Shown here: piece after piece, positions 18,722 to 33,475 of the stretch
Layout: every line of letters begins with the position of its first letter
Numbering within the stretch: position 1 is the first letter of the stretch
Assembly (NCBI GenBank): GCA_914767715.1
Contig: OU612065.1
Span: 15,378,001-15,438,000, forward strand
DNA: 60,000 nucleotides
Origin: Membranipora membranacea
Lineage: Eukaryota; Bryozoa; Gymnolaemata; Cheilostomatida; Membraniporidae
Reading direction: 5' to 3'
The notes under the pieces: model-generated
Seen by the model: only the letters and a program-made list of their open reading frames with translations
The model's database searches: none
Told to the model about the DNA's origin: nothing
Program-made: the position numbers and the translations under genes

Positions 18722-21700
18722 TATTAGGAATACAACAAAGTTGTATTTCTTTTGTTTTGGTTGGATTTATTAGGAATACAACAAAGTTGTATTTCTTTTG
18801 TTTTAGTAGGGTTTATTATTATTAGTCATACAACTTTTAGTTGTATGACTCTTGTTTTAGTTAGGAATACAACAAAGTTGTATTACTTTTGTTTTAGTAG
18901 GGTTTATTATTATTATTATTATTCTTGCAACACTTTTTGGGCCTCTATAAGTCAAGAACTACCAGGCAGAATTGGATGGAACTTTGTCATAATATAGTTC
19001 CATATGTCTAGCTGAAAAATTACAAAATGAATATTTGAATTGTTATGTAATATTTGCTAATTAGACTAATTAGTGGAGGACGTTTTGACCTTTATATTGA
19101 TCATATCTTGAGAATGAATCATGCGATTGAGCTAAAACTTGGGATTTGGGGGTTATGACATATACCGAATCTTATGGCATCATCAATTTTTATGTCACAT
19201 GACCCGCTATACAAAATGGCCGCCATATCAGCATATTGCTGCCGATTAGCAGTTCTTATGATGCGAATGAGTTAAAACTTGGGATTTAGGGGTAATGACA
19301 CATACCGAATCTTATGACATCATCATTTTTCATGTCATGTGACCCGAATCCAATATGGCCACCATTAACAGGAAGTGGCTGCCGATTAACAGTTCTTATC
19401 ATGCGATTGAGTTAAAACTTGGGATTTGTGGGTCATGACATATACCGAATCTTATGACATCATCGATTTTGATTTCACATGACCCGAAATCCAATATGGC
19501 CGCCATAGAGAGTTAATTGCTGCCGATTAGCAGTTCTCATCATGCGATTGAGTTGAGACTTGGGATAAGGGGGTTTCGGCATATACCGAGTCTTATGACA
19601 TCATCAATTATGATGTCACATGACCTCGATATTCAAATACATTGGTTGTATTCCTTTATATTTGCTTGCAAATATGTTTACCGTTTCTAGTTAGGAATAC
19701 AACAAAGTTGTATTCCTTTTACTTTAGTAGGGTTTATTATTATTTTTTTTATTATTATTATTGCAACACTTTTTAAGCTTTTATAAGTCAAGAACTACCA
19801 GGCAGAATTGGATGTTACTTGGTCACAACATAGTTGCATATGTCTAGATGAGAAATTACTAAATGAGTTTTTGAATTGTTATGTAACACTCGCTAATTAG
19901 ACTAATTAGTGAAGGAGGTTTTGCCGCTTTTATCAATCATACCTTGATTATACCAAAATTAAGTCTTCTATGAGTCAAGAACTACTTGGCAGATTCTAAT
20001 GATACTTGGTCACAACATAGTCCTATGGGTCAAGATGAGAAAATGCTTGGACAATTTTTGAATTGTTATGCAATTTATTTGCTAATTACACTAATTAGTG
20101 GAGGATGTTTTTCGTTTTTCTTTTGGTGATATCTTGAGAACAAATCATGCGATTGAGTTGAAACTTGGGATGTAGGGGTTTTGACTTATACCGAATCTTA
20201 TGACATCATCAATTTTCATGTCACATGACCCGATATACAAAATGGCCGCCATAAACAGTGAATTGCTGCCGATTAACAGTTCTTATGATGCGATTAAGTT
20301 AAAACTTGGGATATGGGGGTTTTGACATATACCGAATCTTATGACATCATCGATTTTGATGTCACATGACCCGAAATCCAATATGGCCGCCATAAAGAGT
20401 TAGTTGCTACCGGTTAGCAGTGCTCATCATGCGATTGAGTTGAGACTTAAGATAAGGGGGTTTCGGCATATACCGAGTCTTATGACATCATCAATTATGA
20501 TGTCACATGACCTCGATATTCAAATATATTGGTTGTATTCCTTTATATTTGCTTGCAAATATGTTTACCGTTTCTAGTTGAGTTTATTATTATTATTCGT
20601 CTCGCAACACTTTTTGTAGCTTTTATAAGTCAAGAACTACCGGGCAGAATTTGCTGTAACTTGGTCACAACATAGCTCCATATGTTAAGACGAGAAATTG
20701 CAAAATGAATTTTTAAAATGTTATGTAATACTTGCTAATTACACTAATTAGTGAAGGAGGTTTTGCCTTTTTTAACGTTTTTACCCAATATCATTCGGCT
20801 TTATGTCAAGAACCACTTGGCAGAATTCGATGATACATGGTTGCAACATAGTCCCATGTGTCATGATGAGAAATTGCGAAACAAAATTTTGAAATGTTAT
20901 GTAATATTTGCTAATTACACTAATTAGTGGAGGATGTTTTTTCGATTTTCTTTTGGTGATATCTTGAGAACAAATCATGCGATCGAGTTGAAACTTAGGT
21001 TATAGGGGTTATGGCATATACCGAATCTTATGACATTGTCAATTTTAATGTCACGAGACCCGATATCCAAAATGGCCGCCAAAAACAGGAAGTGGCTGCC
21101 GATTAACAGTTCTTAACATGCGATTGAGTTAAAACTTGGGATTTGGGGGTTTTGACCTAAACCGAATCTTATGACATCACCATTTCAATGTCACATGACC
21201 CGACATCCAAAATGGCCGCCATAAATAGGAAGTGGCTGCCGATTAACAGTTCTTATCATGCGATTGAGTTAAAACTTGGGATTTTGGGGTTTTGACTTAT
21301 ACCGAATCTTATGACATCATCAATTTTCATGTCACATGACCCGATATACAAATTGGCCTCCATAAACAGGAAGTGGGTGCCGATAAACAGTTCTTATCAT
21401 GCGATTGAGTAAAAACTTGGGAGTTGGGGGTTATGACATGTGCCGGATCTGATGACATCATCGAACTTGATGTCACATGACCTTGAAAATCAATATGGTT
21501 GGTTGTATGACTTTATATTTGCTCGCAAATATAATTACCGTTTCTAGTTATTATTATTATTGCAACACTTTTCTAGCTTCTATAAGTCAAGAACTACCAG
21601 GCAGAATTGGATGGAACTTTGTCATAAGATAGTTCCATATGTCTAGCTAAGAAATTACAAAATGAATTTATGAATTGTTATGCAATATTCGCTAATTAGA

Positions 21701-24700
21701 CTAATTAGTGGAGGACGTTTTGACCTTTATATTGATCACATCTGGAGAACGAAACATACGATTGAGTTAAAACTTGGGATATAGGGGTTATGAGATATAC
21801 CGAATCTTATGACATCATCAATTTTAAGGTCACATGACCCGAAATCCAAAATGGCCGCCATAGACAGTAAACTGCTGCCGATTAGCAGTTCTTATCATGC
21901 GATTGAGTTAAAACTTGGAATATGGGGGGTTATGACATATACCGAATCTTATGACATCATCAATTTAAAGGTCACATGACCCGAAATCCAAAATGGCCGC
22001 CATAGACAGTAAACTGCTGCCGATTAACAGTTCTCATCATGCGATTGAGTTAAAACTTGGGGTATGGGGGTTATGACACATACCGAATCTTATGACATCA
22101 TCAATTTTTATGTCACATGACCCGATATACAAAATGGCCGCCATAAACGGTAAACTGCTGGCAATTAACAGTTCTTATCATGCGATTGAGTTAAAACTTG
22201 GGATTTGGGGGTTTTGACCTATACCGAATCTTATGACATCATCAATTTCAATGTCACATGACCCGATATCCAAAATGGCCGCCATAAACAGGAAGTGGCT
22301 GCCGATTAACAGTTCTTATCATGCGATTGAGTTAAAACTTGGGATTTGGGGGTTATGACATATTCCGAATCTTATGACATCATCGATTTTGATGTCACAT
22401 GACCCGAAATCCAATATGGCCGCCATAGAGAGTTAATCGCTGCCGATTAGCAGTTCTCATCATGCGATTGAGTTGAGACTTAAGATAAGGGGGTTTCGGC
22501 ATATACCGAGTCTTATGACATCATCAATTATGATGTCGCATGACCTCGATATTCAAATATATTGGTTGTATTCCTTTATATTTGCTTGCAAATATGTTTA
22601 CCGTTTCTAGTTAGGAATACAACAAAGTTGTATTCCTTTTACTTTAGTAGGGTTTATTATTATTAGGAATACAACAAAGTTGTATTACTATTGTTTTTGT
22701 AAGTTCTTTTTATTATTATTATTGCAACACTTTTTGGGCTTCTATAAGTCAAGAACCACCAGGCAGAAATCGATGCAACTTCGTCAGAACATAGTTGCAT
22801 ATGTCTAGATGAAAAATTACTAAATGAGTTTTTAAATTGTTATGTAACACTCGCTAATTAGACTAATTAGTGACGGAGGTTTTGCCGTTTTTATCAATTA
22901 TACCTTGATTATACCAAAATTAAGTCTTCTATAGGTCAAGAACTACTTGGCGGATTCTAATGATACTTGGTCACAACATAGTCCTATAGGTCACGATGAA
23001 AAAATGCCTGGACAATTTTTGAGTTGTTATGCAATTTATTTGCTAATTACACTAATTAGTGGAGGATGTTTTTCATTTTTCTTTTGGTGATATCTTGAGA
23101 ACAAATCATGCGATTGAGTTGAAACTTGGGATAAGGGGGTTTTGACTTATACCGAATCTTATGACATCATCAATTTTTATGTCACATGACCCGATATACA
23201 AAATGGCCGCCATAAACAGTGAATTGCTGCCGATTAACAGTTTTTATCATGCGATTTGGTTAAAACTTGGGATATGGAGGTTTTGACATACACCGAATCT
23301 TATGACATCATCATTTTTGATGTCATGTGACCCGAATCCAATATGGCCACCATGAACAGGAAGTGGTTGCCGATTAACAGTTCTTATCAAGCAATTGAGT
23401 TAAAACTTGGGATATGGGGGTTTTGGCATATACCGAATCCTTTGAGACCAACAATTATGCTGTCACGTGACCTCGATATTCGATATGATTGGTTGTATTC
23501 CTTCATATTTGCTTGCAAATATTATTTTGTTGATTAAAAAAATTACCGTTTCTAGTTATTATTATTATTGCAACACTTTTCTAGCTTCTATAAGTCAAGA
23601 ACTACCAGGCAAAATTGGATGGAACTTTGTCATAAGATAGTTCCATATGTCTAGCTAAGAAATTACAAAATGAATTTATGAATTGTTATGTAATATTCGC
23701 TAATTAGACTAATTAGTGGAGGACGTTTTGCCCTTTATATTGATCATATCTTGAGAGCGAATCATGCGATTGAGTTAAAACTTGGGATATGGGGGTTATG
23801 ACATATACCGAATCTTATGCCATCATCAATTTTTATGTCACATGACCCGATATACAAAATGGCCGCCATAAACAGTAAACTGCTGCCATTTAACAGTTCT
23901 TATCATGCGATTGAGTCGAAACTTGGGATTTGGGGGTTTTGACCTATACCGAATCTTATGACATCATCAATTTCAATGTCACATGACCTGATATCCAAAA
24001 TAGCCGCCATAAACAGGAAGTGGCTGCCGATTAACAGTTCTTATCATGCGATTGAGTTAAAACTTGGGATTTGGGGGTTATGACATATACCGAATCTTAT
24101 GACATCATCGATGTTGATGTCACATGACCCGAAATCCAATATGGCCGCCATAGAGAGTTAATTGCTGCCGATTAGCTGTTCTCATCATGCGATTGAGTTG
24201 AGACTTGGGATAAGGGGGTGTCGGCATATACCGAATCTTATGACATCATCAATTATGATGTCACATGACCTCGATATTCAAATATATTGGTTGTATTCCT
24301 TTATATTTGCTTGCAAATATGTTTACCGTTTCTAGTTATTATTATTTTTGCAACACTTTTGTAGCTTCTATAAGTCAAGAACTACCAGGCAGAATTGGAT
24401 GGAACTTTGTCATAAGATAGTTCCATATGTCTAGATGAGAAATTACTCAATGAGTTTTTGAATTGTTATGTAACACTCGCTAATTAGACTAATTAGTGAA
24501 GAAGGTTTTGACGTTTATATTGATGATTTCTTGAGAACAAATCATGCGATCGAGTTAAAACTTTGGATACGGGGGTTTTGACATATACCGAATCTAATGA
24601 CATCATCGCCTATGATGTCACATGACCCGAAATGCAAAATGGCCGTCATATACTGTAAATTGCAGCTAACTAACAGTTCTTATGATGCGATTGAGTTAAA

Positions 24701-27700
24701 ACTTGGGATATTCGGGTAATGACACATACCGAATCTTATGACATCATCAATTTTAATGTCACATGACCCGATATCCAATATGGCCGCCACAAACAGTAAT
24801 TTGCTGCCGATAACCAGTTGTTATCATGCGATTGAGTTAAAACTTGGGATTTGGGGGTTTTGACTTATACCGAATATTATGACTTCATCATTTTTGATGT
24901 CATGTGACCGGAATCCAATATGGCCACCATTAACAGGAAGTGGCTGCCGATTAACAGTTCTTATCATGCGATTGAGTTAAAACTTGGAATTTGGGGGTTA
25001 TGACATATGCCGAATCTGATGACATCATCAATTTTAATGTCACATGACCCGAAATCCAATATGGTCGCCATAGACAGTTAATCGCTGCCGATTAGCAGTT
25101 CTCATCATGCGATTGAGTTGAGACTTGGGAAAAGGGGGTTTTGGCATATACCGAGTCTTATGACATCATCAATTATGATGTCACATGACCTCGATATTCA
25201 AATCTATTGTTGTATTCCTTTATATTTGCTTGCAAATATATTTACCGTTTCTAGTTAGGAATACAACAAAGTTGTATTCCTTTTGTTTTAGTAGGGTTTA
25301 TTAGGAATACAACAAAGTTGTATTTCTTTTGTTTTGGTTGGATTTATTATTATTATTATTTTTGCAACACTTTTTGGGCCTCTATAAGTCAAGAACTACC
25401 AGACACAATTTGATGAAACTTCGTCACAACATAGTTCCATATGTCTAGATGAGAAATTAAAAAACGAATTTTTTAATTGTTATGTAATATTCGCTAATTA
25501 GACTAATTAGTGGAGGACGTTTTGACCTTTATATTGATCATATCTTGAGAACAAATCATGCGATTGAGTTAAAACTTGGGATATGGGGGTTATGACATAT
25601 ACCGAATCTTATGAGATCATCAATTTTTATGTCACATGACCCGATATCCAAAATGGCCGCCATAAACAGGAAGTGGCTGCCGATTAACAGTTCTTATCAT
25701 GTGATTGAGTTAAAACTGGGGATATGGGGGTTATGACATATACCGAATCTTATGACATCATCAATTTTTATGTCACATGACCCGATATACAAAATGGCCG
25801 CCATAAACAGTAAACTGCTGCCAATTAACAGTTCTTATCATGCGATTGAGTTAAAACTTGGGATATGGGGGTTATGACATATACCGAATCTTATGACATC
25901 ATCAATTTCAAGGTCACATGACCCGAAATCCAAAATGGCCGCCATAGACAGTAAACTGCTGCCGATTAACAGTTCTCATCATGCGATTGAGTTAAAACTT
26001 GGGATTTGGGGGTTATGACATATACCGAATCTTATGACATCATCGATTTTGATGTCACATGACCCGAAATCCAATATGGCCGCCATAGAGAGTTACTTGC
26101 TGCAGATTAGCAGTTCTCATCATGCGATTGAGTTGAGACTTGGGATAAGGGGGTTTCGGCCTATACCGAGTCTTATGACATCATCAATTATGATGTCGCA
26201 TGACCTCGATAATCAAATCTATTGGTTGTATTCCTTTATATTTGCTTGCAAATATGTTTACCGTTTCTAGTTATTAGGAATACAACAAAGTTGTATTTCT
26301 TTTGTTTTGGTTGGATTTATTATTATTATTATTATTTTTGCAACACTTTTGTCGCATCTATAAGTCAAGAACTACCAGGCAGAATCGGATGGAACTTTGT
26401 CATAAGATAGTTCCATATGTCTAGATGAGAAATTACTAAATGAGTTTTTGAATCGTTATGTAATACTTGCTAATTACACTAATTAGTGAAGGAGGTTTTG
26501 CCTTTTTTAACGTTTTTACCCAATTTCATTCTGCTATATGTCAAGAACTACTTGGCAGAATTCGATGATATATGGTCACAACATAGTCCCATATGTCAAG
26601 ATAAGAAATTGCAAAACAAAATTTTGAAATGTTATGTAATATTTGCTAATTACACTAATTAGTGGAGGATGTTTTTTCGATTTTCTTTTGGTGATATCTT
26701 GAGAACAAATCATGCGATTGAGTTGAAACTTAGGATACAGAGGTTATGGCATATACCGAATCTTATGGCATCGTCAATTTTAATGTCACATGACCCGATA
26801 GCCAAAATGGCCGCCAAAAACAGGAAATGGCTGCCGATTAACAGTTCTTAACATGCGATTGAGTCAAAACTTGGGATATGTGGGTTTTTACCTATACCGA
26901 ATCTTATGACATCATCAATTTCAATGTCACATGACCCGATATCCAAAATGGCCGCCATAAACAGGAAGTGGCTGCCGATTAACAGTTCTTATCATGCGAT
27001 TGAGTTAAAACTTGGGATTTGGGGGTTATGACATATACCGAATCTTATGACATCATCAATTTTGATGTCACATGTCCCGAATCCAATATGGCCGCCATAG
27101 AGAGTTAATTGCTGCCGATTAGCAGTTCTCATCATGCGATTGAGTTGAGACTTAAGATAAGGGGGTTTCGGCATATACCGAGTCTTATGACATCATCAAT
27201 TATGATGTCACATGACCTCAGTATTCAAATATATTGGTTGTATTCCTTTATATTTGCTTGCAAATATGTTTACCGTTTCTAGTTAGGAATACAACAAAGT
27301 TGTATTTCTTTTGTTTTAGTTGAGTTTATTATTAGGAATACAACAAAGTTGTATTTCTTTTGTTTTGGTTGGATTTATTAGGAATACAACAAAGTTGTAT
27401 TTCTTTTGTTTTAGTTGAGTTTATTATTATTATTATTATTCGTCTCGCAACACTTTTTGTCGCTTTTATAAGTCAAGAACTACCGGGCAGAATTTGCTGT
27501 AACTTGGTCACAACATAGCTCCATATGTTTAGATGAGAAATTGCGAAATGAAATTTTAAAATGTTGTGTAATACTTGCTAATTACACTAATTAGTGAAGG
27601 AGGTTTTGCCTTTTTTAACGTTTTTACCCAATTTCATTCTGTTATATGTCAAGAACTACTTGGCACAATTCGATGATATATGGTCACAACATAGTCCCAT

Positions 27701-30700
27701 ATGTCAAGATGAGAAATTGCAAAACGAAACTTTGAAATGTTATGTAATATTTGCTAATTACACTAATTAGTAGAGGATGTTTTTTCGATTTTCTTTTGGT
27801 GATAACTTGAGAACAAATCATGCGATTGAGTTGAAACTTAGGATACAGAGGTTATGGCATATACCGAATCTTATGACATCATCAATTTCAATGTCACATG
27901 ACCCGATATCCAAAATGGCCGCCATAAACAGGAAGTGGCTGCCGATTAACAGTTCTTATCATGCTTTTGAGTTAAAACTTGGGATTTGGGGGTTTTTACC
28001 TATACCGAATCTTATGACTTCATCAATTTTAAGGTCACATGACCCGAAATCTAAAATGGCCGCCATAGACAGTAAACTGCTGCCGATTAACAGTTCTCAT
28101 CATGCGATCGAGTCAAAACTTGGGATATGGGGGTTTTGGCATATACCGAATCTTATGACATCATCAATTTTAATGTCACATGACCCGAAAACCAAAATTG
28201 CCGCCATAGAGAGTTAATTGCTGCCGATTAGCAGTTCTCATCATACGATTGAGTTGAGACTTGGGATAAGGGGGTTTTGGCATATTCCGAGTCTTGTGAC
28301 ATCATCAATTATGATGTCACATGACCTCGATATTCAAATCTATTGGTTGTATTCCTTTATATTTGCTTGCAAATATATTTACCGTTTCTAGTTATTATTA
28401 TTTTTATTATTGCAACACTTTTTGGGCCTCTATAAGTCAAGAACTACCAGAGGCAATTTGATGAAACTTGTTTACAACATACCTCCATGTGTCTAGATAA
28501 AAAATTTCGATTTGAATTTTTGAAATGTTATGTAATATTCGCTAATTAGACTAATTAGTGAAGGAGGTTTTGACGTTTATATTGATGATATCTTGAGAAC
28601 AAATCATGCGATCCAGTTTAAACTTGGGATACAGGGGTTATGGCATATACCGAATCTAAGGACATCATCAATTTTAATGTCACATGACCCGATATACAAA
28701 ATGGCCGCCATATACAGTAAACTGCTGCCAATTAACAGTTCTTATCATGCGATTGAGTTAAAACTTGGGATTTGGGGGTTTTGACCTATACCGAATCTTA
28801 TGACATCATCAATTTCAATGTCACATGACCCGATATCCAAAATGGCCGCCATAAACAGGAAGTGGCTGCCGATTAACAGTTCTTATCATGCGATTGAGTT
28901 AAAACTTGGGATTTGGGGGTTATGACATATACCGAATCTCATGACATCATCGATTTTGATGTCACATGACCCGAAATCCAATATGGCCGCCATAGAGAGT
29001 TAATTGCTGCCGGTTAGCAGTTCTCATCATGCGATTGAGTTGAGACTTAAGATAAGGGGGTTTCGGCATATACCGAGTCTTATGACATAATCACTTATGA
29101 TGTCACATGACCTCGATATTCAAATATATTGGTTGTATTCCTTTATATTTGCTTGCAAATATGTTTACCGTTTCTAGTTTTTTTTATTATTATTATTGCA
29201 ACACTTTTTAAGCTTTTATAAGTCAAGAACTACCAGGCAGAAGTGGATGTTACTTGGTCACAACATAGTTGCATATGTCTAGATGAGAAATTACTAAATG
29301 AGTTTTTGAATTGTTATGTAACACTCGCTAATTAGACTAATTAGTGAAGGAGGTTTTGCCGCTTTTATCAATCATACCTTGTTTATACCAAAATTAAGTC
29401 TTCTATAAGTCAAGAACTACTTGGCAGATTCTAATGATACTTGGTCACAACATAGTCCTATGGGTCAAGATGAAAAAATGCTTGGACAATTTTTGAATTG
29501 TTATGCAATTTATTTGCTAATTACACTAATTAGTGGAGGATGTTTTTCGTTTTTCTTTTGGTGATATCTTGAGAACAAATCATGCGATTGAGTTAAAACT
29601 TGGGATTTGGGGGTTTTGACCTATACCAAATCTTATGACATCGTCTATTTTAATGTCACATGACCCGATATCCAAAATGGCCGCCATAAACAGTAAACTG
29701 CTGCCAATTAACAGTTCTTATCATGCGATTGAGTTAAAACTTGGGATTTGGGGGTTTTGACCTATACCAAATCTTATGACATCGTCTATTTTAATGTCAC
29801 ATGACCCGAAATCCAATATGGCCGCCATAGAGAGTTATTTGCTGCCGATTAGCAGTTCTCATCATGCGATTGAGTTGAGACTTAAGATATGGGGGTTTCG
29901 GCATATACCGAGTCTGATGACATCATCAATTATGATGTCACATGACCTCGATATTCAAATATATTTATTATTATTATTGCAACACTTTTTGGGCCTCTAT
30001 AAGTCAAGAACCACCAGGCAGAATCCGATGCAACTTCGTCACAACATAGTTCCATATGTCTAGATGAGAAATTACTTAATGAGTTTTTGAATTGTTATGT
30101 AACACTCGCTAATTAGACTAATTAGTGAAGGAGGTTTTGACGTTTATATTGATGATATCTCGAGAACAAATCATGCAATTGAGTTAAAACTTGGGGTATG
30201 GGGGTTATGACACATACCGAATCTTATGACATCATCAACTTTTATGTCACATGACCCGATATACAAAATGGCCGCCATAAACAGTAAACTGCTGCCAATT
30301 AACAGTTCTTATCATGCGATTGAGTTAAAACTTGGGATATGGGGGTTTTGACCTATACCGAATCTTATCACATCATCAATTTCAATCTCACATGACCCGA
30401 TATCCAAAATGGCCGCCATAAACAGGAAGTGGCTGGCGATTAACAGTTCTTAACATGCGATTGAGTTAAAACTTGGGATTTGGGGGTTTTGACCTATACC
30501 GAATCTTATGACATCATCAATTTCAATGTCATATGACCCGATATCCAAAATGGCCGCCATAAACAGGAAGTGGCTGCCGATTAACAGTTTTTATCACGCG
30601 ATTGAGTTAAAACTTGGGATTTGGGGGTTATGACATATTCCGAATCTTATGACATCATCGATTTTGATGTCACATGACCCGAAATCCAATATGGCCGCCA

Positions 30701-33475
30701 TAGAGAGTTAATTGCTGCCGATTAGCAGTTCCCATCATGCGATTGAGTTGAGACTTAAGATAAGGGGGTTTCGGCATATACCGAGTCTTATGACATCATC
30801 AATTATGATGTCACATGACCTCGATATTCAAATATATTGGTTGTATTCCTTTATATTTGCTTGCAAATATGTTAACCGTTTCTAGTTATTATTATTTTTG
30901 CAACACTTTTGTAGCTTCTATAAGTCAAGAACTACCAGGCAGAATTGGATGGAACTTTGTCATAAGATAGTTCCATATGTCTAGATGAGAAATTACTAAA
31001 TGAGTTTTTGAATTGTTATGTAACACTCGCTAATTAGACTAATTAGTGAAGAAGGTTTTGACGTTTATATTGATGATATCTTGAGAACAAATAATGCGAT
31101 TGAGTTAAAACTTTGGATTTGGGGGTTTTGACGTATACCGAATCTAATGACATCATCGCCTAAGATGTCACATGACCCGAAATACAAAATGGCCGCCATA
31201 TACTGTAAATTGCAGCTAACCAACAGTTCTTATAATGCGATTGAGTTAAAACTTGGGATATATGGGTAATGACACATACCGAACCTTATGACATCATCAA
31301 TTTTCATGTCACATGACCCAATATCCAATATGGCCGCCACAAACAGTAATTTGCTGCCGATAACCAGTTGTTATCATGCGATTGAGTTAAAACTTTGGAT
31401 AAGGGGGTTTTGGCATATACCGAATCTTATGACATCATCATTTTTGATGTCATGTGACCCGAATCCAATATGGCCACCATAAACAGGAAGTGGCTGCCGA
31501 TAACCAGTTCTTATCATGCGATTGAGTTAAAACTTGGGATTTGGGGGTTTTGACCTATACCGAAACTGATGACATCATCAATTTTGATGTCACATGACCC
31601 GATATCCAAAATGGCCGCCATAAACAGGGAGTGGCTGCCGATTAACAGTTCTTATCATGCGATTGAGTTAAAACTTGGGATTTGGGGGTAATGACACATA
31701 CCGAACCTTATGACATCATCAATTTTCATGTCACATGACCCAATATCCAATATGGCCGCCACAAACAGTAATTTGCTGCCGATAACCAGTTGTTATCATG
31801 CGATTGAGTTAAAACTTTGGATAAGGGGGTTTTGGCATATACCGAATCTTATGACATAATCATTTTTGATGTCATGTGACCCGAATCCAATATGGCCACC
31901 ATGAACAGGAAGTGGCTGCCGATAACCAGTTATTATCATGCGATTGAGTTAAAACTTGGGATTTGGGGGTAATGACACATACCGAACCTTATGACATCAT
32001 CAATTTTCATGTCACATGACCCAATATCCAATATGGCCGCCACAAACAGTAATTTGCTGCCGATAACCAGTTGTTATCATGCGATTGAGTTAAAACTTTG
32101 GATAAGGGGGTTTTGGCATATACCGAATCTTATGACATAATCATTTTTGATGTCATGTGACCCGAATCCAATATGGCCACCATGAACAGGAAGTGGCTGC
32201 CGATAACCAGTTCTTATCATGCGATTGAGTTAAAACTTGGGATTTGGGGGTTTTGACCTATACCGAAACTGATGACATCATCAATTTTGATGTCACATGA
32301 CCCGATATCCAAAATGGCCGCCATAAACAGGGAGTGGCTGCCGATTAACAGTTCTTATCATGCGATTGAGTTAAAACTTGGGATTTGGGGGCTATGACAT
32401 ATGCCGAATCTGATAACATCATCAATTTTAATGTCACATGACCCGAAATCCAATATGGCCGCCATAGACAGTTGATTGCTGCCGATTACCAGTTCTCATC
32501 ATGCGATTGAGTTGAGACTTGGGATAAGGGGGTTTTGGCATATACCGAGTCTTATGACATCATCAATTATGATGTCAAATGACCTCGATATTCAAATCTA
32601 TCGGTTGTATTCCTTTATATTTGCTTGCAAATATTTTTACCGTTTCTAGTTATTATTATTTTTGCAACACTTTTGTAGCTTCTATAAGTCAAGAAATACC
32701 AGGCAGAATTGGATGGAACTTTGTCATAAGATAGTTCCATATGTCTAGATGAGAAATTAAGAAATGAAATTTTAAAATGTTATGTAATACTTGCTAATTA
32801 CACTAATTAGTGAAGGAGGTTTTGCCTTTTTTAACGTTTTTACCCAATTTCATTCTGCTATATGTCAAGAACTACTTGGTAGAATTCGATGATATATGGT
32901 CACAACAAAGTCCCATATGTCAAGATGAGAAATTGCACAACGAAATTTTGAAATGTTATGTAATATTTGCTAATTACACTAATTAGTGGAGGCTGTTTTT
33001 TCGATTTTCTTTTGGTGATATCTTGAGAACAAATCATGCGATTGAGTTGAAACTTAAGATACAGAGGTTATGGCATATACCGAATCTTATGACATCATCA
33101 ATTTTAATGTCAAATGACCCGATATCCAAAATGGCCGCCATAAACAGTGAATTGCTGCCGATTAACAGTTCCTATCATGCGATTGAGTTAAAACTTGGGA
33201 TTTGGGGGTTTTGACTCATACCGAATCTTATGACATCATCAATTTCAATGTCACATGACCCGAAATCCAATATGGCCGCCATAGACAGTTAATTGCTGCC
33301 GATTAGCAGTTCTCATCATGCGATTGAGTTGAGACTTGGGATAAGGGGGTTTTGGCATATACCGAGTCTTATGACATCATCAATTATGATGTCATATGAC
33401 CTCGATATTCAAATCTATCGGTTGTATTCCTTTATATTTGCTTGCAAATATTTTTACCGTTTCTAGTTGGATTTA
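18722..33475 (+). repeat. 14.75-kb higher-order tandem array of 15 blocks built on a 141-bp unit
   Basis: The whole stretch is repetitive and every block has the same orientation. Blocks open with a TTATTATT tract and the header GCAACACTTTT, starting near 18927, 19763, 20604, 21562, 22724, 23570, 24350, 25364, 26340, 27447, 28412, 29198, 29979, 30900 and 32664. The header runs about 200 bp (AAGTCAAGAACTACCAGGCA to CTAATTAGACTAATTAGTG) and is doubled in some blocks. Next come one to ten units of about 141 bp, for example unit starts at 21897, 22039, 22180 and 22321. Each unit has ATGCGATTGAGTTAAAACTT, CATACCGAATCTTATGACAT, CACATGACCCGA and ATGGCCGCCATA. Blocks close with a variant unit (GTTGAGACTT, GGGGGTTTCGGC, TGACCTCGATATTCAAAT) and a tail TTGGTTGTATTCC, TTTGCTTGCAAATAT, ACCGTTTCTAGTT. 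No gene or transposase frame is visible. It could be a satellite, a tandemly amplified non-autonomous element, or a non-coding transcription unit. Confidence 0.95.
18727..27403. repeat. Family of 13 short hairpins at block junctions of the array
   Basis: Near-perfect inverted repeats with arms GGAATACAAC and GTTGTATTCC around an AAA loop start at about 18727, 18773, 18864, 19694, 22614, 22666, 25258, 25304, 26277, 27286, 27335 and 27381. A thirteenth at about 18825 has the arms GTCATACAAC and GTTGTATGAC. They are followed by TTTTGTTTTAGTAGGGTTTA or a close variant and sit before TTATTATT tracts, often two to four in a row. In several copies the right arm has drifted to GTTGTATTTC. No hairpin is present after 27403; later blocks join directly. 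The same GTTGTATTCC also occurs in each block tail, so the hairpin may be the abutted ends of an element. Confidence 0.85.
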
